Positions 57,007 to 64,000 of a DNA stretch of 64,000 nucleotides are shown piece after piece. How positions within the stretch are numbered: position 1 is the stretch's first letter; each line of letters opens with the position of its first letter. The stretch lies in contig NZ_NKFP01000006.1 in NCBI RefSeq assembly GCF_002215035.1, positions 4,183,080-4,247,079 on the forward strand. Reading direction: 5' to 3'. The notes beneath the pieces were generated by a model. The model searched no databases. It was given only the letters and a program-made list of their open reading frames with translations, and was not told the DNA's origin. This stretch comes from Leptolyngbya ohadii IS1. Lineage in GTDB: Bacteria > Cyanobacteriota > Cyanobacteriia > Elainellales > Elainellaceae. The position numbers were made by a program, and so were the translations under genes.

Positions 57007-57639
57007 CTATTGCCACACATAAATCAGGATGTATAGGACAATCCAAATCACATCGACAAAGTGCCAGAAGAGTGACGTGGCTTCTACCCCAAAGTAACCG
57101 TTATCGTAATTGCCGGAGACAAATGATCGCCTCAGCATCGTCGTCTGCATAATGATGCCCGTGAGAACGTGCAGACCATGAAATCCGGTGAGAGTATAGA
57201 ACATACTGGCGAAGATGCCGGACTGAACGGTAAAGGGTAAACCACTCCACTCCACCATTTGACCGTAGAGGAAATAGCCGCCCATCAGCATCGTGAGCAG
57301 CATGAACAGCCGGAAGCCCCACAGTTTGCCGTTTTTCTTGACTTCCAGGTAATCGTGCAGATAGCGTTCCGCCACGTAGATCACAAAGCTGCTGGACACC
57401 AGAATCAGCGTGTTAAATAGCGGCTCTTTGGTTTCAATTCCCGTCACTCCGGGCGGATACCATTCTCCTACCGGGGTGGTTTTGAAGATGGCATAGCCGA
57501 CGAAGAAGCTGATGAAGATGACGCTTTCCGACAGCAGAAACACAATGAAGCCGAATTTACTATTGCCTGCTTCGTCATGCTCCTGCGCGTGCCGGACTTC
57601 CGATTCGATATCTTGTGCAATGGCTCTTTCTGCTGTCAT
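57007..57639 (-). CDS. ctaE: heme-copper oxidase subunit III (ARTO)
   Basis: 210 residues with about five membrane helices: KFGFIVFLLSESVIFISFFV first, and FTLTGFHGLHVLTGIIMQTT near the middle, the family hallmark; it ends FWHFVDVIWIVLYILIYVWQ. The third structural gene of the oxidase cluster, separated from subunit I by 217 bp that contain a repeat element. Confidence 0.92.
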   Translation of the reverse strand: MTAERAIAQDIESEVRHAQEHDEAGNSKFGFIVFLLSESVIFISFFVGYAIFKTTPVGEWYPPGVTGIETKEPLFNTLILVSSSFVIYVAERYLHDYLEVKKNGKLWGFRLFMLLTMLMGGYFLYGQMVEWSGLPFTVQSGIFASMFYTLTGFHGLHVLTGIIMQTTMLRRSFVSGNYDNGYFGVEATSLFWHFVDVIWIVLYILIYVWQ

Positions 57640-57712
57640 TGTGGGTTCTCCATTCGACCTGCGCCTGAGTTTTTAATAGAAGATTGTTAAAAGATAATTT
57701 TGTCGCCTGAAT

Positions 57713-57827
57713 CGCCCCCCTAGCCCCCCAATTCTGGGGGGAACTGAACCTGGACAAGTATTCCTTTGCACCTAGAAACCCTCTTGTCTCAAAGTCCCCC
57801 AAATTTGGGGGATTTAGGGGGCGTGCA
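57713..57827. repeat. dispersed GC-rich inverted-repeat element between ctaD and ctaE
   Basis: About 115 bp. Ends CCCCCCAATTCTGGGGGG and GGGGGATTTAGGGGGC match both ends of the element in pabBC (9114-9230) in the same order; the middle about 50 bp is unrelated. Positioned within the oxidase gene run. Confidence 0.85.
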
Positions 57828-57856
57828 GGGCATTCAACCACTCACCTAACACCTAG

Positions 57857-59548
57857 CTAAGACGTTGCAGGTTCCTCGATCGTCCCTAACCTCGCCTGAT
57901 TTGCGACCAAAGGCTGATTCTTGCCGTAGCCATAGGGACCTGACACCACCACCGGAATTTCCTCGAAGTTCTCGACCGGAGGCGGCGAAGTGGTAAGCCA
58001 TTCCAGACCGTATGCCCGCCAGGGATTATTTCCGGCTTTGGGTCCGCGAATCCAGGAACTCACGATGTTGAGGATGAACGGCAGCACGGACACACCCAGC
58101 AGAAATCCGCCCAAGCTGGCGATCACGTTCCAGTAAATGAACTCCGGATCGTAGGAGGCAACGCGACGCGGCATTCCCTGAAGCCCCAGCGGGTGCATGG
58201 GCAGGAAGATTGCTTGGACGCCGATGTAGGTGAGCGCAAAGTGCAGCTTACCCAAGCCCTCGTAGTACATCCGTCCGGTCATCTTGGGGAACCAGTGGTA
58301 AATTCCGGCATAGATGCCCATCACGATCGTCCCATACAGCACGTAGTGAAAATGCCCGACGACGAAATAGGTATTGTGAACGTGAAGGTCGATCGGAACG
58401 GAGCCGAGGAAAATTCCGGTGATGCCTGCAAACACCCAGTTGCTAATGCCGCCCAGCGCAAACAGCATCGGAGTCGTGAAGCGAATCTTACCGCCCCAGA
58501 TCGTCGCCACCCAGCCAAACACCTTGATGCCTGAAGGAACCGCCACCAGCATCGTCGTCACCATGAAGAACATCCGCATCCACGGTGGCGTGGCACTGGC
58601 AAACATATGGTGTACCCACACACAGCCGCTAATCACGGTTATCACGACCGACGAAACCGCAATCACTCGATAGCCAAACAAAGGCTTCCGCGCATGGACA
58701 GGCAAAACTTCCGAGAACATCCCAAACACAGGCAGCACCATCACATACACCGCCGGATGGGAATAGAACCAGAAGAAGTGCTGATAGACGACAGGATTGC
58801 CGCCGTTTTCCGGTCTGAAGAAGCTGGTGCCGATCGTGATATCCAGCAGCAGCATGATCGCCCCTCCCGTGAGGGCAGGCAGTCCGTAAAGCTGAATCAA
58901 CTGTGCCGCCAGCACTGCCCAGCAAAACGCAGGCATTCTAAACCAGGTCATCCCAGGGGCACGCATCCTGAAGATCGTCGTCACGAAGTTCACCCCGCCC
59001 ATAATGGAGGACACCCCGTTAATTGCCACCGATAGAATCCAAAGCACCTGACCATTAATGATATTTCCAGTGGGATTCTGAATACTCTGTGGCGGGTAAG
59101 ACCACCAGCCCGACTGCGCCGGACCTCCCGGAACCAGAAAGCTCGCTAGCATCAGCGTGGCGGCAACGGGAATCATCCAGAAGGAAATTGCGTTCAGCCG
59201 GGGAAACGCCATATCCCTCGCACCAATCATCAGCGGTACGAGATAATTTGCCAGACCCACCAGCACCGGAAACGTCCAGAAGAAAATCATCAGCGAGCCG
59301 TGCAGCGTAAACAGCGCGTTATACACCGTGCGATCGACTAAATCTGCTTCCGGCGTTAATAGCTCACTGCGAATCACCATTGCCATCGCGCCACCCACCA
59401 GGAAGAAAAAGAAGGCGGTGACGATGTACTGAATCCCAATGACCTTGTGATCGGTACTGAAGGTGAAAAATCGCTTCCAGTTATCCGGCGCACCGGGGTA
59501 GGGTTGTCCACGGGTTATCTCGTCTGGACTGATGGAGATGTTCGTCAT
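57857..59548 (-). CDS. ctaD: heme-copper oxidase subunit I (ARTO)
   Basis: 563 residues, 12 membrane helices. Heme-a His in HGSLMIFFWTFPVLVGLANY; CuB site FWFYSHPAVYVMVLP with the His-Tyr pair and a Tyr-Ser in place of the Glu of E. coli/mitochondrial-type oxidases (A2-type arrangement); WVHHMFAS (CuB His pair) and NTYFVVGHFHYVLYG (both heme ligands). Reduces O2 to water. Subunit II of the same run lacks CuA, so quinol rather than cytochrome c is the likely donor. Confidence 0.93.
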   Translation of the reverse strand: MTNISISPDEITRGQPYPGAPDNWKRFFTFSTDHKVIGIQYIVTAFFFFLVGGAMAMVIRSELLTPEADLVDRTVYNALFTLHGSLMIFFWTFPVLVGLANYLVPLMIGARDMAFPRLNAISFWMIPVAATLMLASFLVPGGPAQSGWWSYPPQSIQNPTGNIINGQVLWILSVAINGVSSIMGGVNFVTTIFRMRAPGMTWFRMPAFCWAVLAAQLIQLYGLPALTGGAIMLLLDITIGTSFFRPENGGNPVVYQHFFWFYSHPAVYVMVLPVFGMFSEVLPVHARKPLFGYRVIAVSSVVITVISGCVWVHHMFASATPPWMRMFFMVTTMLVAVPSGIKVFGWVATIWGGKIRFTTPMLFALGGISNWVFAGITGIFLGSVPIDLHVHNTYFVVGHFHYVLYGTIVMGIYAGIYHWFPKMTGRMYYEGLGKLHFALTYIGVQAIFLPMHPLGLQGMPRRVASYDPEFIYWNVIASLGGFLLGVSVLPFILNIVSSWIRGPKAGNNPWRAYGLEWLTTSPPPVENFEEIPVVVSGPYGYGKNQPLVANQARLGTIEEPATS

Positions 59549-59702
59549 GAGTCGGTTTGTTGTGGGACGGAAAGGGGTCGATGAGTGGAGAGTAGGGAGT
59601 GGGGAGCAGGGAGCAGAAGAGAGGTATTGGCTGTGTTTCTTGTGGGGTGGGCATCTTGCCCGCCATTAGAACCTATGCCACCCATCCAACAGTTCGATCG
59701 CC

Positions 59703-60776
59703 TTACTGCAATTTCGAGTAATCGGGAGTCGATCGATCCGGAACTTGACGGGGGGCTTTCTGAATCTTCTGTCCTTCTGCGGCGTTGCCTCCACTGGCGG
59801 GACTGTCGGGGGGCTGTTGAGTGGAGAAGTTAACGACCGGGGCAGGGGCAGGGGGAATGGTTGCCCAGCCGCGAATGGCAACTTTATCCTTCGTTGATCC
59901 GGCTCCGGGGTTGCTAGCTTGGCTGTACTCGTAAATTGCCTGATTAAAGGCGGGAGTCGGGGTGCGGGAGGAGGCATCGGCAAGCCACTGTTCGTATTCT
60001 TCGAGGGGTTGGACGACCACATCGGACTGGTTGGTGGCAAAGTAGGTGCCGCTGTGCATGGAGTCGCGCAGGCGATAGCGTCCCGTTTTTACCGGAGTCA
60101 GTTCGTACTCGATTTCCTGATTGGGAACCACGTACTGCCCCACGCGGAACGCCGGGATATAAAACGCATGAATCACATCCTCAGATCGCAGCGTAAATTT
60201 CGCCCGCCGATCGACGGGAAGGTGTAGCTCCGTGCTGGAAACATCGCGATCGGGATAGTAGAACGTCCAGGACCACTGCCGCGCCGTGACCACAATATTT
60301 TCCGTGGGTTCCGTTTCGACGGCTTCCTGAATTTTCTGCTGCGGAGTGCTGTCGAAGGGTTCCGCGTAGGCAGGCTCGATGATTTGCGGAACGTGATGAT
60401 GCACCAGTTCCATCGGACCCCCGATCGCCATCTTTTCGTAGGTGCGGTAGCTAATCGCAGACAGCATCAGCACGATCAGCAGGGGCGTTGCCGTCCAGGT
60501 AATTTCCAGGAAATTGTTACCCTCAATGTGCGGACCATCCTCCATATCGTATTTGCCCGCCCGATGGAAGACCAGCGAGTAGAGAAATGGACCCATCACG
60601 CCCAGATAGATTGCCGTTCCCAGTCCGGTAAATAGACTGAACAGATCGTCAATTAGCTTGGACTCCGCTGAGGCTTCCGGTGGCAGCCAGGAATACGCCT
60701 GCTTCGCCATCCAGAAACTAATAAACACAACGACGACAGCGTAGATGGAAATGGTGATAACTGCGCGGAGTTTCAT
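59703..60776 (-). CDS. ctaC: heme-copper oxidase subunit II lacking CuA ligands (ARTO)
   Basis: 357 residues: two N-terminal membrane helices (about 5-25, 48-70), a cupredoxin domain (VVTARQWSWTFYYPDRD), and a Pro/Ser-rich tail of about 80 residues. DVIHAFYIPAFRVGQYVVPN keeps the first His, but where CuA proteins have CxExCxxxHxxM the sequence reads RLRDSMHSGTYFATNQ with no Cys. That loss is the mark of quinol-type or ARTO oxidases. ATG 60776; GTG 60782 would add two residues. Confidence 0.92.
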   Translation of the reverse strand: MKLRAVITISIYAVVVVFISFWMAKQAYSWLPPEASAESKLIDDLFSLFTGLGTAIYLGVMGPFLYSLVFHRAGKYDMEDGPHIEGNNFLEITWTATPLLIVLMLSAISYRTYEKMAIGGPMELVHHHVPQIIEPAYAEPFDSTPQQKIQEAVETEPTENIVVTARQWSWTFYYPDRDVSSTELHLPVDRRAKFTLRSEDVIHAFYIPAFRVGQYVVPNQEIEYELTPVKTGRYRLRDSMHSGTYFATNQSDVVVQPLEEYEQWLADASSRTPTPAFNQAIYEYSQASNPGAGSTKDKVAIRGWATIPPAPAPVVNFSTQQPPDSPASGGNAAEGQKIQKAPRQVPDRSTPDYSKLQ

Positions 60777-60871
60777 ACACACCTAGTCGATCGCAATAAG
60801 GATACCGAGAGCCAATTCAAATCGTTTCGCCAAGCAGGAATGCCGAACAGAAATAATGAGTTACAAAGAAA

Positions 60872-61495
60872 CTACAAACCGAAAATATCCGTGGATTCGA
60901 TCGTGTTGGGATCAATGCCCAGGTCGATCATCTGGCTTGCCGTGACGTGAATGCCAAACTCCTCGCCCATGTGAGCGCCCAGCGTTCCCTGAACAAACAT
61001 CAGCCCAAACACCAGCAGCCCGACGAGCAAATAGCTCCATTGCACCTGACGGGACATATCTTTGCGCCAGAGAAACCGCTGAAATCCTCGCCAAACAGTC
61101 ATTCCTACAATCAGCGTCAGAATGATCACACCACCAAAGCCGTGAGCCACCATCGTTTCGAGTGCTTGAAAGCCCCAGGCACTTTTCACATCCGCGAGGG
61201 GAACTGCCAGAGAGATCTCAAAAAAGCCTGCCGCCACCGTAAAGAAAGTAATAATTGCTGCGCCGAGCATGTTGTACCAGCCCACATCAAACAAGCCCGA
61301 TCGGGTTGCCGGAATTGCCAGCCACTTAAACACAGGTTTTTCAACGGGAAACAGTGCCGCCACAATGTCGAAGGCGATCGCCACAATAAACAGTCCCAGC
61401 GTCAGGTGAACGAACAGCGGATGCAGGGGAACCGGATAGGGCAAACCGTTAGGTCCAAGAAAATTGCCCCACTGTTGCAGAACGTCGGGATTCAT
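60872..61495 (-). CDS. DUF2231 membrane protein
   Basis: 207 residues with four or more membrane helices; HPLFVHLTLGLFIVAIAFDI is the DUF2231 hallmark, with later VAHGFGGVIILTLIVGM and LGAHMGEEFG. Several His sit at helix ends, as in heme-binding membrane proteins (inference). Overlaps the upstream paralogue by ATGA and precedes ctaC by about 95 bp, a pairing usual for this oxidase type. Confidence 0.85.
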   Translation of the reverse strand: MNPDVLQQWGNFLGPNGLPYPVPLHPLFVHLTLGLFIVAIAFDIVAALFPVEKPVFKWLAIPATRSGLFDVGWYNMLGAAIITFFTVAAGFFEISLAVPLADVKSAWGFQALETMVAHGFGGVIILTLIVGMTVWRGFQRFLWRKDMSRQVQWSYLLVGLLVFGLMFVQGTLGAHMGEEFGIHVTASQMIDLGIDPNTIESTDIFGL

Positions 61496-61989
61496 GACAG
61501 CCCTCCCTTAATCGCATCAACAACTGGAACCGTATGCAAACCGTACACCCAAGCAAGCAGCGTCCCCAGGTAAGCCTGCACCGTCACCAGGGCAAACAGC
61601 ACAACGTTCGCACCCATATACGCAACCGGAAGTTTAGGCTTATTTTGCAGCCGCAGCACGTAGCGCCATCCAGTAATCACAGAGAGAATCGCGGGCAGTG
61701 TCCATCCCAAAATCGTGTGGGCGTTTAGGGTCGAGACCGATGCTGCGTAAGGCTCTGCCAACCCTGCTTCGATCGATCCAAAAATAACGGCAATAAAGAT
61801 AGAGACGTTGGCGAAGGCAAGATTCCACCAGCTCACCTCATATAGACGCTCTTTCTTTCTGAAATAGGCGATGAAATCACAGAGAACGGCAAAATAGACC
61901 ATCGCGATCACAAAATGGATGACGATCGGATGAATCGGATCGGGGTAGGGAAGGTTATGTTCGTTAAGCGGCGGAAGATAGTTAAACAC
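61492..61989 (-). CDS. DUF2231 membrane protein
   Basis: 165 residues, about four helices. HPIVIHFVIAMVYFAVLCDF is the same motif as in the next gene; LNAHTILGWTLPAILSVITG and YLGTLLAWVYGLHT follow. First gene of the oxidase run, GTG start at 61989. Stop and next start overlap by 4 bp, so the pair is translated together, perhaps as a heterodimer. Confidence 0.85.
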   Translation of the reverse strand: MFNYLPPLNEHNLPYPDPIHPIVIHFVIAMVYFAVLCDFIAYFRKKERLYEVSWWNLAFANVSIFIAVIFGSIEAGLAEPYAASVSTLNAHTILGWTLPAILSVITGWRYVLRLQNKPKLPVAYMGANVVLFALVTVQAYLGTLLAWVYGLHTVPVVDAIKGGLS

Positions 61990-62233
61990 AGATTCTCACA
62001 AGTGCGCGATGCAGCAGAGGTTAGAATTGGAGCGATAAGTAGCAGCCGACACAAAGATAGGGCACTGCGTTTGCATCCTTAACGTCCCCTGCTTGGAGGG
62101 TATCCTCATCGCTGGGCTGACTTAATCCGTCTAGAGAGAGAGAAGAACGCAAAATCAGGAGTTCAGCAATGCTATCTACGCGATACAAATTCCGCTAGAT
62201 TTAAGAATAGTGTGAGCCGTGAGGAGAGCAAGG

Positions 62234-62902
62234 ATGTCCGGTGCTGTATTTTTGGCGGGAGCAAGTCGAGGAGTTGGACGCGAGATTGCCAATCGGCTCA
62301 TGAAGAAATCTCAGCCCGTCATTGCCCTGCTGCGATCGCCCGCTGCTCAGACAGAACTGGAAGCACTAGGAATCACCTGCGTCTTCGGAGACGCCCTCAA
62401 TCCCGCAGAAGTCGAAGCTGCCATACAGAGCCAGCCTATCAGTGCCGTCATTAGCACGATCGGCGGCAAGCCCCAGGACGGACAGCGTTCCGACTATCTG
62501 GGCAACAAAAACTTGATTGATGCTGCCGTAAAAGCAGGGGTGAAGAAGTTTATTCTGGTCACATCGATCGGCGCAGGCAGAAGCAAAGTTGCCCTCCCGC
62601 TCCAGGTACTCGAAGCCCTCGGACCCGTTCTTGCCGAGAAAGACCAGGCAGAACAGCACTTAACGAGCAGCGGCTTAACCTACACCATTATCCGACCCGG
62701 CGGACTCCTCTCCGAGCCACCCACAGGCAGGGGAGTGCTGACCCCCGACTATACAATCTCCGGTTCCATCACCCGCGCCGATGTAGCAGATCTAGTCTGT
62801 CAATGCCTCTCCTCCAATCGCGTCAACAACTGCACCCTCTCAGCCCTCGATCGCCAGCGCCTCTCCGTCCAACGCGAAATCGACGTCATCTACCCCGACT
62901 AA
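62234..62902 (+). CDS. atypical short-chain dehydrogenase (NAD(P)-binding, NmrA-like)
   Basis: 222 residues. N-terminal AVFLAGASRGVGREIANRLM, then VISTIGGKPQDGQR and KFILVTSIGAGRSKVALPLQ, and late TYTIIRPGGLLSEPPTGRG. This is the atypical SDR/isoflavone-reductase-like fold of plastid and cyanobacterial proteins. Substrate unknown. ATG 62234 is preceded by GAGGAG; a GTG at 62219 is less likely. Confidence 0.85.
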   Translation: MSGAVFLAGASRGVGREIANRLMKKSQPVIALLRSPAAQTELEALGITCVFGDALNPAEVEAAIQSQPISAVISTIGGKPQDGQRSDYLGNKNLIDAAVKAGVKKFILVTSIGAGRSKVALPLQVLEALGPVLAEKDQAEQHLTSSGLTYTIIRPGGLLSEPPTGRGVLTPDYTISGSITRADVADLVCQCLSSNRVNNCTLSALDRQRLSVQREIDVIYPD

Positions 62903-62940
62903 CCCTCTCCCCTGCTCCCTGCTCCCACTCATCCACCCCT

Positions 62941-63729
62941 CTACCCCAACAGCTCAATCCCCTGCCCCACACGCGGTCTCCCAAATCGCTCCCAGGCACT
63001 TCCGCCCCGTAGAAATAGCTCCATCCAGCGCAAGGTTTTGCCGTCGGTCGTCGTCCAGCCAGAGCTACCAGGCGCAAAGGCAAGAGTTCCTTCCGGGACG
63101 CGGAAACTGCCGTCGGAGTAAATCGCATCGCTCACCACATCCCCGATCCGAATCGCAATCTTGGTTTCGGTTGGCAGATCGATCGCCTCTGCTGCGATCG
63201 TGGTTTTAATGTTGCCGTAGCCATCTACCCAGGCAATCCGATCGGGCGGCACATTGGGAATTTGGTCTGGTTTGAGCGCATCCCCTAACACGCTGAGGTC
63301 ATTCTGGGCGATCCCCGCCGCCGCAGGGGGAAACACATCCCGCGATCGAAACTGGGAGCCGCCCCGCGACACATTGACGCTGTGCAGTGCTTTTGCCTGA
63401 GACTTGATAAACGACAGCGTAAAGCCCGCATTCACGCCGACCACCTTCACCCCGTTGGGCAGCAGCGCATAGGTTAAACCTTCGCCTTCGTTGTCCCGTC
63501 GCGCTTCGGGATCGTCCTTGCGGGGAGCGCAGTTGTGGTAGATCAGGCGATTTTCAGAACCGGGATTGAGTCCTAGCTGGGCAATCCAGAATCCGGTGGC
63601 GAGGGTGTTGAAGGGCGGCACGGAAAGTTCGTGGATCTGCGCCTGGGGCAGTGCCATCAGCAGTCGCTGCTTAACTTCAGCAAAGGCAGGATCTCCGGTT
63701 CCGTAGTCCGCAATCAGAGTGATAAACAT
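62941..63729 (-). CDS. SAM hydroxide adenosyltransferase (DUF62)
   Basis: 262 residues. Start FITLIADYGTGDPAFAEVK (family Asp), middle GVNAGFTLSFI, FRSRDVFPPAAAG and AWVDGYGNIKTT are the hallmarks of the DUF62/chlorinase-fluorinase fold. Members without the halogenase loop hydrolyse S-adenosylmethionine to adenosine and methionine. Standalone, convergent with the SDR gene (39 bp between stops). Confidence 0.88.
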   Translation of the reverse strand: MFITLIADYGTGDPAFAEVKQRLLMALPQAQIHELSVPPFNTLATGFWIAQLGLNPGSENRLIYHNCAPRKDDPEARRDNEGEGLTYALLPNGVKVVGVNAGFTLSFIKSQAKALHSVNVSRGGSQFRSRDVFPPAAAGIAQNDLSVLGDALKPDQIPNVPPDRIAWVDGYGNIKTTIAAEAIDLPTETKIAIRIGDVVSDAIYSDGSFRVPEGTLAFAPGSSGWTTTDGKTLRWMELFLRGGSAWERFGRPRVGQGIELLG

Positions 63730-63774
63730 AGGACGGTCTAAAACTTTTTCTCAAAACTCAGTAGCCCTTTTATC

Positions 63775-64000
63775 CTAGGTTCTTCTTACCAGATCGGCAC
63801 TGAAGTCATCAATTAATTTTCGCGTTGAAGGGGAGATCTCCAAATAGTCAAAACAGAGATTCGTTATCCCCTGAATCTCCTGCTCGATCGCCTCACCGCT
63901 ATTTTGCTTTAATTTTTGATAAGCCGTCTTTGCGAGTTCTGCTAACTGCGATCGCCTCACCTGATCAAACTCAGGCACCGGGATTCTTCCGACATAGCCA
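63775..64000 (-). CDS. C-terminal fragment, possibly of a DNA methylase/specificity protein
   Basis: The frame is open to the window edge; visible residues are GYVGRIPVPEFDQVRRSQLA, a helical segment and LEISPSTRKLIDDF. RIP(V/I)P followed by a basic helix resembles the end of target-recognition domains in N6-adenine methylases/type IIG enzymes. It is only about 75 residues, so the call is tentative. The first in-frame start inside the window is GTG 63978, probably internal. Confidence 0.35.
   Translation of the reverse strand, partial: GYVGRIPVPEFDQVRRSQLAELAKTAYQKLKQNSGEAIEQEIQGITNLCFDYLEISPSTRKLIDDFSADLVRRT

Noticed and set aside
59703-60776. Cytochrome c oxidase (aa3) as the name of the oxidase
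   Set aside because: Subunit II has neither CuA cysteine nor the C-terminal His/Met ligands, so electron entry from cytochrome c through CuA is not supported; ARTO is the better call.

Overview
The window is chromosomal DNA of a cyanobacterium, most likely a filamentous Leptolyngbya-like lineage (the genus is inference). Evidence: very frequent GCGATCGC (HIP1) octamers; oxygenic-phototroph genes (crtP, crtB, chlB, Tab2/Atab2, ycf35); families largely restricted to cyanobacteria (DUF3155, the ArgZ/AgrE arginine enzyme); and several families of GC-rich dispersed hairpin repeats. No tRNA, rRNA, CRISPR array, transposase or prophage was found. Most of the window looks like core genome. Clear accessory or odd loci lie near 33.3-34.1 kb, 52.6-54.7 kb and at the right edge.

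Layout. 0-2.5 kb: end of a membrane protein, DUF3155 and a b561-like cytochrome. 2.9-8.1 kb: drug-efflux cluster (DHA2 permease, second MFS permease, HlyD adaptor, MarR). 8.2-13 kb: fused PabB-PabC carrying three in-frame repeat insertions, a small membrane protein, sucD-sucC. 13.2-17.5 kb: ald, then crtP-crtB-eamA. 17.5-23 kb: DUF2237, a HAD phosphatase, ArfB, a SixA-like phosphatase and a 924-residue acyl-CoA synthetase/acetyltransferase. 23-33 kb: Tab2, a secreted protein, ArgZ/AgrE, chlB, htpG. 33-35.7 kb: a broken FAD oxidoreductase, a YaaW-like protein, a J-domain membrane protein. 36-41.5 kb: pilB-pilT-pilC plus an unknown gene. 42-46 kb: DUF2997, ycf35, ferredoxin, priA. 46-52.4 kb: a group 2 sigma factor behind a 1.2-kb leader, a GNAT, a histidine kinase and uvrC. 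52.6-54.7 kb: an AT-richer gene resembling the uracil-DNA glycosylase superfamily and a papain-like protease with a polyacidic tail. 54.9-62 kb: two DUF2231 proteins, ctaC-ctaD-ctaE, a GMC oxidoreductase and an SDR, all on the minus strand. Subunit II has lost its CuA ligands, which marks the alternative respiratory terminal oxidase (ARTO). 62.2-64 kb: an SDR, a SAM hydroxide adenosyltransferase (DUF62) and the 3' end of a possible DNA methylase/specificity protein.

No single locus is a complete new defence or mobile system. The strongest leads are: (i) repeat elements translated inside pabBC; (ii) the acidic-tailed papain protease beside a UDG-like gene; (iii) the CuA-less oxidase run that continues into a GMC oxidoreductase and SDR; (iv) an oxidoreductase truncated at a G-quadruplex-like tract. 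All family calls come from reading the sequence; no database search was run.
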